A DNA stretch of 64,000 nt from assembly GCA_948146395.1 (NCBI GenBank), contig OX411557.1:34140077-34204076 (forward strand). Reading direction: 5' to 3'. Source of the DNA: Fragum whitleyi. Its lineage: Eukaryota > Mollusca > Bivalvia > Cardiida > Cardiidae. Position numbers and translations under genes: made by a program. Positions 22,491 through 34,585 of this stretch are shown here, piece by piece (positions within the stretch are counted from its first letter, which is position 1; every line of letters starts with the position of its first letter). The notes beneath the pieces are model-generated. The model made no database searches. It was not told the origin of the DNA and worked only from the letters and a program-made list of their open reading frames with translations.

Positions 22491-24960
22491 AAGAATAAGA
22501 ATAAGAATATGTATATTATGCACAGTTATACCCAGAATTGGGTTAAAGGCAAATTTACAATGGATGACAAAAAGAAACAACAATTATTTAACAAAAACAA
22601 AACATATATACTGCATGAAAAAGATACATAAATATATAGTGATGTTAATAATCAATGGAAAAAAAGATAATGAATAAATAAATAAATAAAATGGGGAAAC
22701 ATAAATAGCTTAGAGTACAAATGTCATTAAATGTCACATTTTGTAAGGAATTTCCAAACTGCTTTGATTACCTTTAAATTTGGATTGCTTAATATAGTTA
22801 TAAAATCTGATTTACTGTTAAAATTAATTGAACAATCGACTTCTTTTATTTCATAAATCATTTGTTGTCTTATCACCTGATGCTTTGAACAGTGTAACAA
22901 ACAATGTTTCCCATCCTCAATTACATTGCATGTGTTGCAAAGCCTTTCTTCTGTTTTAAGTCCACAATATTGACCCCTTTCTACCATTAAACGATGCGCA
23001 CTTATCTTATACGCACATAAGACTTGCCTGATGAGTTTTTCTTTAACTTCCCCGAGGTATCTTTCCATTTCAAATTTTTGTTTTATCAGTTGATATGTCC
23101 TCAACTTTTTCATTCCTTCCTCAGAATTCATCCTTCTTGTCCAAAACGAAATGAATTTTTGTTTCAGTTTTTCTTTCACACAATATATCAAAGACGCTTT
23201 ATTAAACGTACACTGATTCAACCAAACGTGCGATAAACCTAGTTCGTGAAGCACGTTTTTCACGAAATTTAGCCAAATTTGTTTCTTGTTATTGGTATTA
23301 AATTGATATAAGTATGCTTTGGATAATAAAGTTTCGGAATCAACATTAATGGCATGTAACCAAAAATTAATACAACTAGAAATAAGAGAAAGAGTTAATG
23401 GAAATTGGCCAAGTTCGCTCAATACCCCAAAGTTACTTGCTTTGGAATGTACTCCCAAAATATGTTTGCAAAAGCGCCTGAAAACCAATCGCATTCATTG
23501 TTTCCTTTAAGAGAGAACTCAAAAATTTCATCCAGTGTACGCTTATGATTATTTGCCTTATAACCGAACCACACTTCACCACCGTATAATGCAATCGGCT
23601 TAACAAGTGCATCAAATACATTCGTTAAAATTGTAGGATTCAAATCATTATCAAAAACACTTTGCTTTAAAGAAAATAAAGCCCTGCTTGCTTTTAGACT
23701 TAAGTTTGTTTCAGTTACATTAAATTTACCACTGCTCGATAATAAAAATCCTATTTCTATTTCAGTACCGCTGATTTCAAAAACACCACTATTTCTTTCT
23801 GTGTGATTCCCATTTTTAGAAAATATCATTATTTTCGACTTATTGATATTAATCTTAAGTCCCCAATTCTTACAAAAAGTTTCAACACTTGCCAACTTAT
23901 CTTTCAAACCATCAGCTGAAGTAGACAGCAGCAATAAATCATCAGCATATAACAGATGATTCACTTGATATTTGCTTAACAAAGGGGCGTCGGTTAACTC
24001 TTATTGGTCACCTAAATCATTCATAAAAATATTGAACAGTACTGGACTTAATACATTGCCCTGATGTACCCCTTTCGTTATATTAATCGGAATTGATAAA
24101 TATTTGCCGCATCTTACTCTTGACATCGTTTCACTATACATAGATTTGATTAGGTCGTATACTTTTCCGTTTATTCCAGCCCTTTGTAGCTTTAAAAACA
24201 TCCCATCGTGCCATACAGTATCAAAGGCTTTATGAAGGTCAATAAAACAAGCATATATTTTATTATTGTTTTTACTATTCAAAACATATTTGTCAATTAA
24301 TGTTTTTAAAACAAATAAATGATCCGAAGTTCTATAATCGTGTCTAGATCCTGCTTGCTCGGGATGAAGGAAAGATATACTATTCAAATACTGGACAATC
24401 CTTTCATTCAAAACATGACAAAATAATTTTCCTAAGTAACTGCTAAGGGTAATCCCTCTGTAATTATTGGTGTCATATTTACTACCTTGCTTGTGAATAG
24501 GAATAATAATTTCCTCTTTCCAAGAACTTGGAAACTGTTGAGAATCAAGTATCAAATTAAAAGCTCTTACTATATCATTGATAGTAAACGGCAGTGAAGA
24601 TTTTTATCATTTCATTTTTTACCATATCATGTGAACTTGATTTACCATTTTTTAACTTTTTACTAGCTTGTAACACCTCATTTTCCGTAATTTCAAAATC
24701 TAAGCTAGAATGAAAATATTGATTTTGATTTTCATAATTATTAACTTCATCCAATACTTCTTTTTTTCTTATATCATTAACCTCAGCTATATCATCATTC
24801 AATAGTTTATAAAAATGGTCATACCAATCTTTACGATTGAGTGGTTCCCATTTCGAAAATGATGAAGAATTATTCTTTAATTCATCTATTATTTTCCAAG
24901 CAGTTAATGGGTCTCTTTGAATAGCTTCGGTTAACATATTAACCAGTTAATTCCTATACT
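22491..24960 (-). mobile_element. 5'-truncated LINE (non-LTR retrotransposon)
   Basis: The element reads on the minus strand. Its 5' edge is near 24960, inside a linker before the reverse transcriptase, so the endonuclease and any ORF1 are missing. Its 3' region runs to a short (TTCTTA)n-like tail at about 22491-22510. An AATAAATAAATAAATAAA run near 22671-22689 lies in the 3' UTR. The right edge abuts a family A tail. 5' truncation is normal for LINE copies made by target-primed reverse transcription. Confidence 0.8.
22727..24937 (-). pseudogene. Broken LINE reverse transcriptase
   Basis: Four open segments (24937-24575, 24555-24001, 23982-23419, 23494-22727) together cover about 740 residues of a LINE polyprotein. 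The first is the linker (LNRKDWYDHFYKLL, KKLKNGKSSS). The second carries RT motifs NNYRGITLSS, YACFIDLHKAFDTVWH and GVHQGNVLSPVLFNIF. The third opens with the catalytic HLLYADDLLLL box. The fourth ends with a Cys/His cluster, CNTCNVIEDGKHCLLHC, like the C-terminal zinc-knuckle region of many LINEs. A frameshift separates segments 1 and 2, an in-frame TAA at 24001-24003 separates 2 and 3, and a frameshift near 23.46-23.49 kb separates 3 and 4. It is therefore dead. The clade (Jockey/CR1/I-like range) was not resolved. Confidence 0.85.
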
Positions 24961-24964
24961 GTTA

Positions 24965-25150
24965 ATTCCTGAAAAATGTGTCTTTTATGGGTGAAGGTCA
25001 TTTCTCTATGTTATATAGTTGAAACTTTGAAAATCATTTTCAACATCAGTAGAACTCAAAAAATATAAAAATCTAGTCAAAACTTTTAATTGCTTTACAA
25101 GAATTTCAAGCCTGTGGAGCGACTCAAGCCATTCATGGCTTTATAGTTTT
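24965..25150 (+). mobile_element. Family A 3' tail fragment
   Basis: The last core portion and terminus of family A are present: TCATTTCTCTATGTTATATAG, CCTGTGGAGCG, the hairpin AAGCCATTCATGGCTT and TATAGTTTT. The 5' part is absent. The LINE at 22491-24960 abuts it directly. Confidence 0.75.
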
Positions 25151-25179
25151 TATTTCTCTCTTTTAGTCTCATTTTTGCT

Positions 25180-25435
25180 GACGCTGAAACCTAAAGTACC
25201 CAAGCGCATTGCCCAACAAGAATTTAACAAAGAAAGAGCCTAAGGATCATTTCAGTGAAGTTTGTTTGAATTCTGACTTCTGGAGAAAGGGATTATAAAA
25301 GATCCAGTAGGCCCATTTTTTGATGACGCGGCAGCCCATAGCACCAATTATATCTACCTAATCAGATTTAACTAAGAAATCTGAAAGAGCATGTCCCAAG
25401 AATAATTCCTGTGAAATAAGGATCAATTCTGTTCC
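25180..25435 (-). repeat. Family H core-repeat fragment
   Basis: AAGGATCATTTCAGTGAAG, GAATTCTGAC and GAAAGAGCATGTCCCAAG match the core units at 28855-29466. About one and a half units are present, ending at the left edge of the 25436-28381 element. Confidence 0.55.
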
Positions 25436-25770
25436 CACCGGTTTAAATTACAGATGAAAAATCTGTACGCAACGGTTTTTATTCATGAATTATAATGTTA
25501 GTGGACATCTTCCAACGGATTGACTAGCACGGAAAGGTGGCTGAGGTATTTAACCGTGCTTGATATTGCCGAAAGACCAATATGTTTTTTGTCTCATCTT
25601 TCTTTGTTTTGCCTTGAAATGAGGCAAAGATTATTAGGTAGAATGTGATTAATAAATATTTTGAATTAAAATCAATTATACTTATTTCTTCTTTCCCTCC
25701 ACAAGAAATTTTCAAGACACTAAACTCATCGTTAAGATTGAAGCACTGTTTAGTTATTCCTTTTTATATC

Positions 25771-26040
25771 CGCCGTCATAGCACAATTGATAGCACGTCG
25801 GCATCCTTATTACAGGACCTCGGGTCAGATCCTCGACGGCGGCTTGCATCTTTCTTGATATTTTTCTCCACAAAAGGCTTGATAATCGCGGATAGGGGAA
25901 TGTGGGATGAGCAGGTGGAGATTCGGAAGAGATGTCATGGTGGTACTGGTTAGAGAAATATCAGGAATCCATGGTAAGGTGCTTCGACCATCGCGATAAG
26001 ACTGAAGAATGTTGAAAGCGGCGTAAATCCTTATTCTAAC
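25771..26040 (+). mobile_element. tRNA-derived SINE, diverged full copy
   Basis: The head CGCCGTCATAGCACAATTG and degenerate B-box GGGTCAGATCCTCG are followed by the shared body (GATAATCGCGGATAG, AGAGAAATATCAGGAATCC) and GAAAGCGGCGTAAA. It is more diverged than the copies at 16937 and 27258. No clear target duplication was found. Confidence 0.75.
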
Positions 26041-27246
26041 AAAAAGAAATTGAAATATGAAACATAAACGCTGACTATTAAGCTATATAAAGCTTTCTTT
26101 GGCTCAGTTGTTCTGGCGATTGTTACTTGTTTTAAATTCCATTGTTGTAGGAGATGTACCCTTATGATACTTGGTTACAGATTACATTATCAATAAGAGA
26201 TATATTTTTGAAAAGTTGTAGATGTAGATGTGACGTCAAATGTGATTTCAAATGTGATTTCACAAGATATGTGACTGCAGACATCTCGCCAAAGTTTATC
26301 TCCTGCTAGAAGCGAAAAATATCTCATTTAAAGGCATTTTTCGAAAAAGAATTAATTACATTCTTGGAAAGTTTCAAAGATTTTCAATTTGAAACAGTGT
26401 TTGCAAAAAACCTATTGTAATTGGTGACGACCGATCGCCGATCGCATTTTATTTCGTATATGGTCATAAACATGTAATCAAGTAGAGTGCTCGCTGTTTT
26501 TTGTTGTTTTTTTTTCAGATCGGATTTCACGTTGAAGCAGCTTTACAACGCCTTTTTTGTGACTGCCGTTCGGATATCTTTCGTATAAGGTCAATAACAG
26601 GCGGAGGCTGGTGTTTTCTTTCAAATCGGATTTCATCCGACAATCAAAACACTATAAAACGCCATTTTCTTGCGTTTTATTGAACATAAGAGCGAGTGAT
26701 ACATGCAAACGTTTCACATTTCAACTTGCAGTTTGTCCTATCTTCGAATTATAATCTTATTCAACAGAAGAAAATACTTTCAATGTGTGGACAAATGGGC
26801 GATTGTAGGAGCTTCCTATTGCTAAAACGGAGGTTCTTCGAACGATGTCCCATGACCGTCATTGAGGCGTTTTGGGCACGTGCAGTGATCAATGTTAATT
26901 TTACTTTCGAACTACAGAGTTATACTTTTTGAAGGAACTAGTGTCATTTCCAGGCATTTAAACTGTATTAATATAAATAACCGAATATGTCGACTACCCC
27001 TCGTTTACCCACCCCTTGTATATAATATTATAAGTCAAGAAATAGTGCGATAAAACTATAATATTTTTCTTGTTGTCTGTTTGCAAAGCGAAAGAATAGC
27101 TGATGCACAACAATTCCACGAAAGACAAATCTCTTTTTTTGCACATTTCGTACAATACTACTTGTCCAATCTAGGGACGTTACCGTAACCCAAGTGTCCC
27201 CTAACAAGTATGCGATAAATCAATTATCCAAATTACATGCACCAGT
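26041..27246. other. Unassigned interior of TIR element
   Basis: AT-rich sequence between two SINEs. The repeated words ATCGGATTTCA (near 26519 and 26627) suggest an old internal duplication. Frames at 26501-26683 and 26696-26932 have no visible domains. Confidence 0.4.
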
Positions 27247-27257
27247 TCCTATTTCCA

Positions 27258-27536
27258 ACAGGCGCCGCCAAAGCGCAGTTGGTAGCGCGTCGGACTGTCA
27301 ATCTACAGGTCCCGGGTTCGATCCCCGACGGCGGCGTTCATTCTTTCCGACTATTTGTCTCTCACCAATGGGTTGATAATCGTAGACCTATGTGAGATAG
27401 CAGCTGGAGGCTAGGAAAGGATGTGGTGGTTGTACTGGTGAGAGAAATACCAGGAAACCATTGTTAGGTGCTCCAGCCGCCGCGATATAACTGAAAAAAT
27501 GTTGAAAGCGGCGTTGAACTCCATTCAATCAATCAA
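27258..27536 (+). mobile_element. tRNA-derived SINE, full length
   Basis: The head GCCGCCAAAGCGCAGTTGG, B-box GGGTTCGATCCCC, whole body and a TTCAATCAATCAA tail are all present. It is flanked by the 11 bp duplication TCCTATTTCCA (27247-27257 and 27537-27547). It is the best-preserved plus-strand copy and a good reference for the family. Confidence 0.9.
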
Positions 27537-27547
27537 TCCTATTTCCA

Positions 27548-28194
27548 TTAACAAACCTTTTTAAAACGTCAATTATAATTCACAATAAGAGAATTAGAAA
27601 TTCGAGAAAAAGTTATTTTCAATCCAAGACCTCCTTTCAGTGACTGTGTTTTGAACGGGGAAAACGTATACTAGAAATGTTTGAATGGGTTGATAAATTA
27701 ATTTCTGGCAACAGCGAGGGGCTAAGGACGAAAACAAGTTGGGAAGGGCGGAAAGACGCACAGCTTGGCTACTAAACGTCCCTCGCCTTTATTTTTTATT
27801 TTTTTTTTTATCTCCGAATCCTTTAAAATTCTTTGTAATTAGCAAACGTTGTGATAGTAATTTGAAAGACCTTTTGTTTCAATAGATAACAAAAAAGAAG
27901 AAGAAAAAAAGCCAATTTACTGACAGGTATCTGAACTATTGAGTATAAAATGATACATTTCCTTAAGTTTTCCTCTATCTGTGAGTTTCTAAAGCTGAAA
28001 GTGAAAGAAAAACGAAAATATTTCATATTTGAACAGAAACAACACTCTGGGCTTAAACTAATAAAACTCTTTGTTTGTTTTTCTCAAACTTCAATTTCGA
28101 TTTAATATTCTATAAAATATGCTACTAACCGTAAGTAGAAACATTAAATTTGATTTAAAATTGTGTTTAATCAAATTCTCTCATTGATCTTTGC
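27548..28194. other. Unassigned interval
   Basis: No gene or repeat recognised between the SINE and the right arm of the surrounding TIR element. Confidence 0.4.
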
Positions 28195-28381
28195 TTCATT
28201 TCAAGCAAAAAATTGAAAAATAAGAAAATAGAACATATCGGTCTTTCGGCAATATTAAGCACAATTAAATACCTCAGCCACCTTTCCGTGCTAGTCAATC
28301 GGTTGAAAGATTTCCACTAACATTATAATTCATGAATAAAAACCGTTGCGTACAGGTATTTATTTGAAATCTAAACCGGTG

Positions 28382-28854
28382 CGTACAAATTTATCCATAT
28401 ACCACACTGTACACCGATTTAGTTTCGGTTGCAACTGTAGATTACACCATGGATTTTTTAAGTGTCTTTATTTCCTACACAAGGGACTACAACCAATACA
28501 TTTTGGGTCGTATTTAGGGAGATACTTTGTCCCCGTCCAACGACACAATGATTCCTGCTAGTGCGGTCAATTTAGGGAAAATATGGCCAGTTCTACTTTC
28601 GTTTTTCGCTTCAATTTTAAATGTCATCAAAACACCATCTTGCAAGCTATATTACACATAAACTGTGGAATACGACGTAAAATCATTGAAAACGATGGAT
28701 AATTTATTCAATTCTGATTACGTCGATGTTTTGATTGTTGCACAGGATGACAGATTAAAGCGATTTCAAACAAAAATAAATAACACTCACTTTTTCACGA
28801 ACGAGTATCCGCCATTTTTAATATACCGTTGCAAACTAGCGTACATAGTTTTCA
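28382..28854. other. Unassigned interval
   Basis: No convincing coding frame or repeat. Frames at 28346-28561 and 28665-28862 lack recognisable domains. Confidence 0.4.
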
Positions 28855-29466
28855 TACAGTGATGTCCTGAGGATCACTTCTGTAAAGCTTGGTTGAATTC
28901 TGACCTTAAAAAATGTTGCAGAGAAGAAGATGTTTTCATATTTCATCATTGAGATCCCCTGTTTTGTTGACACGTCAGTCCATAGCGCCAAAGTATAAAC
29001 CCGATACGAATTTAACGAATGATCTGAAAGAGCATGTCTTGAGGATCTTTTCCGTAAAGTTGGTTTAGCTCTGACCAGTAGATGGTATTTTTTATATTTC
29101 ACCATTGGGGCCCCTGTTTTGGTGATACGTTACCCCCTAACGCAGGAATCTGAAATAGCATGTCCTGGGGATCTTCCTGTAAGTTTGTTTCAATTCTACC
29201 TAGTAGTTTCAGAGAAGCTTTTTTATATTTCACTATAGAGGCATCTTTTTGGGTGACTCGACAGCCAATAGGACTGCCAGAATGTCAGAATGTCAGAATG
29301 ACATTCAGAATGTCTTGAAGGAATATGAGTGAGCATGTCCCAAGGATCATTCCTGTGAAATTTGGTGACATTCTACCCCGTAGTTTCAGGGGAAAACATG
29401 TTTAAATGAAACGTTTTACGGGCTAACGACGGACGTCCCGCCATTACATAAGATCCGCAGGAGCTA
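28855..29466 (-). mobile_element. Family H core-repeat element, minus strand
   Basis: About four degenerate units of 120-180 bp share GTCCTGAGGATC, TAAAGTTTGGTT and GAATTCTGACC-like words. The right edge GACGGACGTCCCGCC and GATCCGCAGGAGCT read on the minus strand as a 5' end AGCTCCTGCGGATC plus a CCGTCG-type simple repeat. This matches the polarity of families A and B. A local AGAATGTC direct/inverted cluster lies at 29279-29317. Confidence 0.6.
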
Positions 29467-30028
29467 AAAACCCCTTTATTTTCTTTAGAGATGTCACTTT
29501 AATATGTTTGTTTTGGAGACGCGGTTGGTATATAATAAGTATTCATTGTATGAATACAAAAACAATTTGTTTTGAAGAACAAAACATTTATCTGAATGCA
29601 CTTAGAAATCATTCTTTGAATAGAATGCGTTAAAATAAAATCACACAAAATCCAAAAATAATACTGATCGTTTAAAAATAACACGGGATTTCCAGTGCCG
29701 TATGAATCTTAGATGCGAAATTGAGTTACAATTTACAGTTTAAACTGGGAAAGTTAAACATGTCCCGCAGTGAAATTGTATAAATGATATTTAAAAGGTG
29801 TGATTGGACAGTATGTTTTTCACGCAAAGCTACTTAAGACGTGGAAAGTATATTTGAGATAGGATAATTTATACATGTATATTGACTCGCAATTGCGGTT
29901 AGTTTATGTATTCCCAATATGAGTCAAACATTCTGTGATTGGACAATAATTCTGTATATATACCGAGCTGTTTTGTAGGATGTTATTTGAATTTCACATT
30001 GAAGTACGAATATAAAGTAAGTATCTCC
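29467..30028. other. Unassigned interval
   Basis: AT-rich sequence with no recognised gene, element or strong repeat. Confidence 0.4.
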
Positions 30029-30032
30029 TTAA

Positions 30033-30254
30033 CCCTTTCCTGTTTAATCCCTGCTTTTTACGTGCCTGTGATTTTATGATTGAGAAAACATTGTGAAAAA
30101 AGAAGAAATTGCTTCTGACAAGCAATTTGTTCTTTTTTCCACACTTTTTTCTACCCTACTAAATTATTATTTTTCAAATTAAATCCACGTTAAATTTTCG
30201 TCTGTAAAACCTTTGAATTTGGACAGGTCCAAAATTTAGTGATACAGGAAAGGG
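30033..30254. mobile_element. TTAA-flanked MITE (222 bp)
   Basis: The 11 bp inverted termini CCCTTTCCTGT lie between TTAA duplications (30029-30032 and 30255-30258). An internal hairpin AAATTGCT-TCTGAC-AAGCAATTT is present near 30105-30130. CCC termini and TTAA suggest a piggyBac-type MITE unrelated in sequence to the one at 4971-5208. Confidence 0.75.
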
Positions 30255-30281
30255 TTAAAATACTTAACCCCTAATGAGAGG

Positions 30282-30540
30282 ATTTTAAAATCGGCTTGAT
30301 GTTAGAAAGCTTGGAAAGACCTCTTAACATTTTGGTTTAAACAAACAGTTCTAGGCCTTGTCGTAAGAGTACTGAAATTTTGTTAGTGCATATACATAGT
30401 TTAGGTACTTACGACAATTAAGTACTAGAATGACGTAACTAATGACGTAATTGCTACGTTACATTACATTATCTTCCACTAGGTATCTTAAAGGAAAAAA
30501 AATATCCGAAAAAACACGAGTCAAGCCGATTTCAACATTT
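30282..30540. mobile_element. Small TIR element (~255 bp)
   Basis: AAATCGGCTTGA (30288-30299) is perfectly inverted as TCAAGCCGATTT (30521-30532), and the arms extend outward by about six bases with mismatches. No duplication was identified. It is a probable MITE, superfamily unknown. Confidence 0.5.
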
Positions 30541-32241
30541 TTATTAGGTGTGGAATTACCTTAAGAGAATCGTTTATAATGAACCATTTTATTGAGAAAT
30601 TATTGGTTTAAAAGTTATAAATCTACAAATAAGGACAACCTGTGATATAATTCTGTAAATCTAATATTGGAAAAGAGTTAAGTACCAGCAGCGGTCAGCT
30701 AAGTACCTAAGTCAGGTAGTATATGGACAATAAATATTCAGTGTCGCAAAAAAACTAATCCGGAAGATATTAATCCTGGTCAGGCTACACAGTCTTTTAC
30801 AGGATCAATACTTATCGCTCTTATCAAAAAGCCATACGCATACGCATACGATAAAACATTTTTGCGGATTAGAACGTTATACCGATGTACGAGAGTGGGG
30901 AAAAACACGTTGACCCTAACTTTTACTTTTCCCGACGGAAATGAATAAAATTTTGTACACGTCTAAAACCATTTAATGTTGACATAAAACTAAATTTACA
31001 AGACCTTGCTATAACCTATTTTGCAATAATAATTCCTAGTGAAACCATCCGTAATTGATCCCTCAATTCGAACCAACTTATTTTCATTTACCTACCTACG
31101 GGTTGACGTAATATGGATGTTTAAAATTTAAGTGTAATCCATTCAGTAGTTTCCAGCTCAAAGTCAGTAGGGTAAGGGGCGCGTCAACTTTTGAACTTTA
31201 AAATGACGGCACCGGCAGGTATGAACAAACGGGCAATAATAAAAGTCTCCTGGACCTGTGGAAAACCTAATCGGGACGTTAAAATGGCGAAACATGCTAA
31301 ACGGTCTTCAAATATAAGAAGATATCTTCTTTTTAAATGGTTGATACATTTTTCATTTATCGTTTGGATGGGGCTTCTAAAGGATGACACTCTGAGAATG
31401 GAAAACGTCTGCTCAATGTTGGATCTCTTATTGTTACATATTAACATCAGTGCAGTACCTTAAACTCACATTAAGCAATATAGTTCATCATTTTGAATCA
31501 GATTGGTATGAAAAAAAAATATATATCCGATATTAAATCGGTACAAAAATTGTGTTAATATTGAGCCGAGTATTTTGAAAAGTGCTGACTTTCTACAGAA
31601 GTTGTCAATACCGTAACGTCATAATATTGACGTTGATGCCGTGCGCCGGGTACCAAATGACTACATGTTTTAAAACGGTTGCTACAGATTACGAACTATT
31701 TGGATTTCATCCGCATTTACATGACAAACATAAAAATGCCATTATCTAATAACAATGTAGTTTTCTTCAAAATCTGTAAAATCATATTTTTGTAATGAAA
31801 GTCTACGTAATTTACGATACACCCTCTTATAACAACGTACTTGAAACGTATTTACGACTTACGACTGACGGACACGTAGCTTACATCCCGAATGTGGTCG
31901 TATACGTACATCTATATATTCACATACGAGTACGCCAGTGTGATACATTAGTGTTGTATCAGCCCTTTTAGTCTAAGATACTAATGGTTATTTCAATTTT
32001 CGACGTGAGAATGTTCGCTAAGCAAAAGATCTGGGTCCAACTGAACAGAGGTTGAGACTATTTAAAAATAATTACACACATGTACTTTGAAAAGAAAATA
32101 TGGTTAATAGTTGCTAACAAGTCCTTGCGATCTTTTGTTCGGATACAGTCAATAATGATTTGAGAACTGAATGTCCGTAGTGAAACTGCGGAAGTTTTAA
32201 AAGTACTTGTTTCGCAGGCATTGAAAAATGGATAACACTAT
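30541..32241. other. Unassigned AT-rich interval
   Basis: No gene recognised. Minor features are a short ATACGC run near 30833-30850 and a small palindrome AACGTCATAATATTGACGTT at about 31614-31633. Overlapping 87- and 90-codon frames on opposite strands at 31184-31463 have no visible domain. Confidence 0.4.
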
Positions 32242-32343
32242 AGTTCCGCAAGAAAGCGTGAGGTCCGAGAAACCGTTATCTCCTATCATTTTCAATGTAA
32301 AACTGATCTTTGATCACTCACTTGAAATTGCAGGTCTATAATG
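32242..32343. repeat. ~102 bp direct repeat, copy 1
   Basis: It matches 34482-34585 at most positions (GTTATCTCCTATCATTTTC, TTTGATCACTCACTTG, AAATTGCAGGTCTATAA). The copies are about 2.24 kb apart in the same orientation. They could be ends of a decayed element or dispersed copies. No coding frame. Confidence 0.65.
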
Positions 32344-33291
32344 CTACATTTAAATTTAAAACAAGAAAGTAGGAAATATATACCACGGTTACAAAAACTT
32401 TATGAATAGATAAATCAACGTATAAATGAATAAATGATTAAACAAAAAGATAAACAACTGAAACATTTACAGAATTTAATACTTATTGTTTGAAGATGGA
32501 CACATGATTGATAGGTTAATCATACACAAATAAAATTCCGGAGTGCATACTGGACTTTTGGCGTATGTAATATATAAACTCAGGTATATAATAAAAATCG
32601 GGTCCTGAAACAACTGCCTAGGAAATATCTATTTATTTCTAATAAAATTTGACCATATGAATGGCGTCGTTAATTAATCGTTGTTTTAATTTTTTTAAAG
32701 CAATTTTAACAAGCCATGTATTATGTCTGGTATAAAAGTCCGAAGGTAAATGTATCGGATATATCACAAAATGACACGTGTTGAGTTTCAAAATTTCACT
32801 GATTCACTTATGAACGAGGAAATAAAAATACACCATTATCTTTCCTCTTTCCGAAACCTCTTCAAACTGCCCCCTTTCGATATCCAACTTTTAATCATTG
32901 TTTTGCACTACTGTTAGAATTTTTTTATAGAATTTGTGTAATGAAAAAAACTACAATAACATTTATCTTTTAAGGTAACAATGGGTAAACAGGGCTTTTT
33001 CCGTCCAATGATTTTTTGTTGACATTTGTTGTAGATTGATCATTGACATTATACAGTTCCAACTTCCAAGTAATTTAGAAGGTTTTTGGTATTTTATAAT
33101 GGCCCCTTCTAAATATATGGTATATTATGCATATGTATTGTGTTAAATTCAATGGTCTATTTATTTGATTTTCAATTGTATAATTGATCTATTTAAATTG
33201 GTACCCTGCTTGGCACGTGACTTACGTTTTTGCATCCTGAACGAAGAAATATATTTCGATAAACTCTGATATGCGCATGTGAGATATCACT
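32344..33291. other. Unassigned AT-rich interval
   Basis: No gene, known repeat or terminal structure was recognised. Confidence 0.4.
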
Positions 33292-33460
33292 ATGGTTTGT
33301 TCGTTTAACGCCGCATCCAATAGAATTGAAGTTATCCCTACGACTGATTCACCTATCCATGATTATCCGTCGTTTCTCTCACTAGTACAACCACAGCATT
33401 TTATCCGAGCCACCTCTACTAGGCTTATTTTTTCGCCCATTGGTGGCAACACATTATTGG
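33292..33460 (-). mobile_element. SINE body relic
   Basis: TTTAACGCCGCATCCAA, TTATCC, TTTCTCTCACTAGTACAACC and CGCCCATTGGTG follow the order of the local SINE body on the minus strand, with heavy divergence. The tRNA head is not recognisable. Confidence 0.55.
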
Positions 33461-34481
33461 TCATATGCTACAAATCATAGGACGAATGAGTGTGACTAAT
33501 CTCACTTAAATTTTGGTTCAGGATTGGAAATAAAAATGAATATGATTTTATCTTAATATAGCACAAAATATATAACTATCATTGAATATTGGTCTATAAA
33601 CAAGAGTTCGTATTTTTTCCGATTGTATATATAGATGGACGCAAAGAAGGAACTGGTAGAGCGGAGTTGGCATCTCACTCACATAAATAATATACAAGGT
33701 AGGATGACCATCATACAGTAAGAAAAGGGCGAAAGACCGAGGTCAGCCTGCACAACTAAAACCATTTACTCAAGATCGGTACTTTGCGCTTCGTCGGTGG
33801 TTCCATTTTTGAATGCCGGATCACAGATATGGAATAGTTATTCAACCTGAAAACATATCTACGGTGAGTGACCTCGTAACCTCGTAACTAAATTGGTCAC
33901 TCAATATTTAGAAACATATCCCCTGGTTGATCCCTTGTCTATGACTGGCATCAATTACATTACTACAGCTTGATAGAAGCTAAGAAAATTGTAGTTAGGA
34001 CGATTTGCTAAACTTGAGGTTTTCATAAAAATCCCGAATAGAATGCACTTGCTGCTGGACCAAGACCTTGAAATACGTCCTCCTAGTTAACTATCGTGAA
34101 TAAATACTCAAGACCGCGGAAAGAAACTAGAGCACGCTACTCAAACGACTATTGTTGAAAGAACAAGTCAAGTGTTGACAATTATATAGATTGAGAGATT
34201 AAAATAAACAAAACGTGGTGTATTCATTATACTTCACATACAAGTAAGTTTATTTAGATTTTGTTATCTAATTGTGTAACGTAATTCGATATTTAAATGT
34301 CTTGCTACTTCTCTTTTATTCCGAATAGTCATAGACCTTATTCTTTCATCAATTTGTCAGTCACATTTTTGTCTATCAAAAAGGGATTTGGTTACATTAT
34401 AAAACGACCAAATACTAGATAAATACAGTGAACAATTATATAGATTATAACACATTGATTCAGCTGCTATTAACGCACATT
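33461..34481. other. Unassigned interval
   Basis: No gene or element recognised. Confidence 0.4.
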
Positions 34482-34585
34482 AAAGTTCCAGAAGAAAGAG
34501 TGAGGTTCGAGAAACTGTTATCTCCTATCATTTTCAATGTAAAATTGATCTTTGATCACTCACTTGAAATTGCAGGTCTATAACG
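34482..34585. repeat. ~102 bp direct repeat, copy 2
   Basis: Same-orientation partner of 32242-32343 with a handful of substitutions. It contains TTGATCACTCACTTG. It lies about 400 bp before the Tc1/mariner element. Confidence 0.65.

Larger units (their letters stand above)
25436..28381. mobile_element. 2.9 kb element with ~190 bp inverted repeats
   Basis: The left arm (25436-25625) and right arm (about 28195-28381) are long diverged inverted repeats beginning CACCGGTTTA. They share GTACGCAACGGTTTTTATTC, GACTAGCACGGAAAGG and TTGCCGAAAGACC. The interior has no recognised ORF and carries two SINEs. Flanking bases do not give an obvious duplication. It is likely a non-autonomous TIR transposon of unknown superfamily. 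Confidence 0.65.

Noticed and set aside
27258..27340. Functional tRNA gene
   Set aside because: A- and B-boxes are present, but the sequence continues into a shared SINE body and has target duplications.
31184..31463. Antiparallel 87/90-codon frames
   Set aside because: They overlap on opposite strands without a recognisable domain or supporting context.
32242..34585. LTR retrotransposon
   Set aside because: The direct repeats are only about 102 bp, and no primer-binding site, polypurine tract or gag/pol motif was seen between them.
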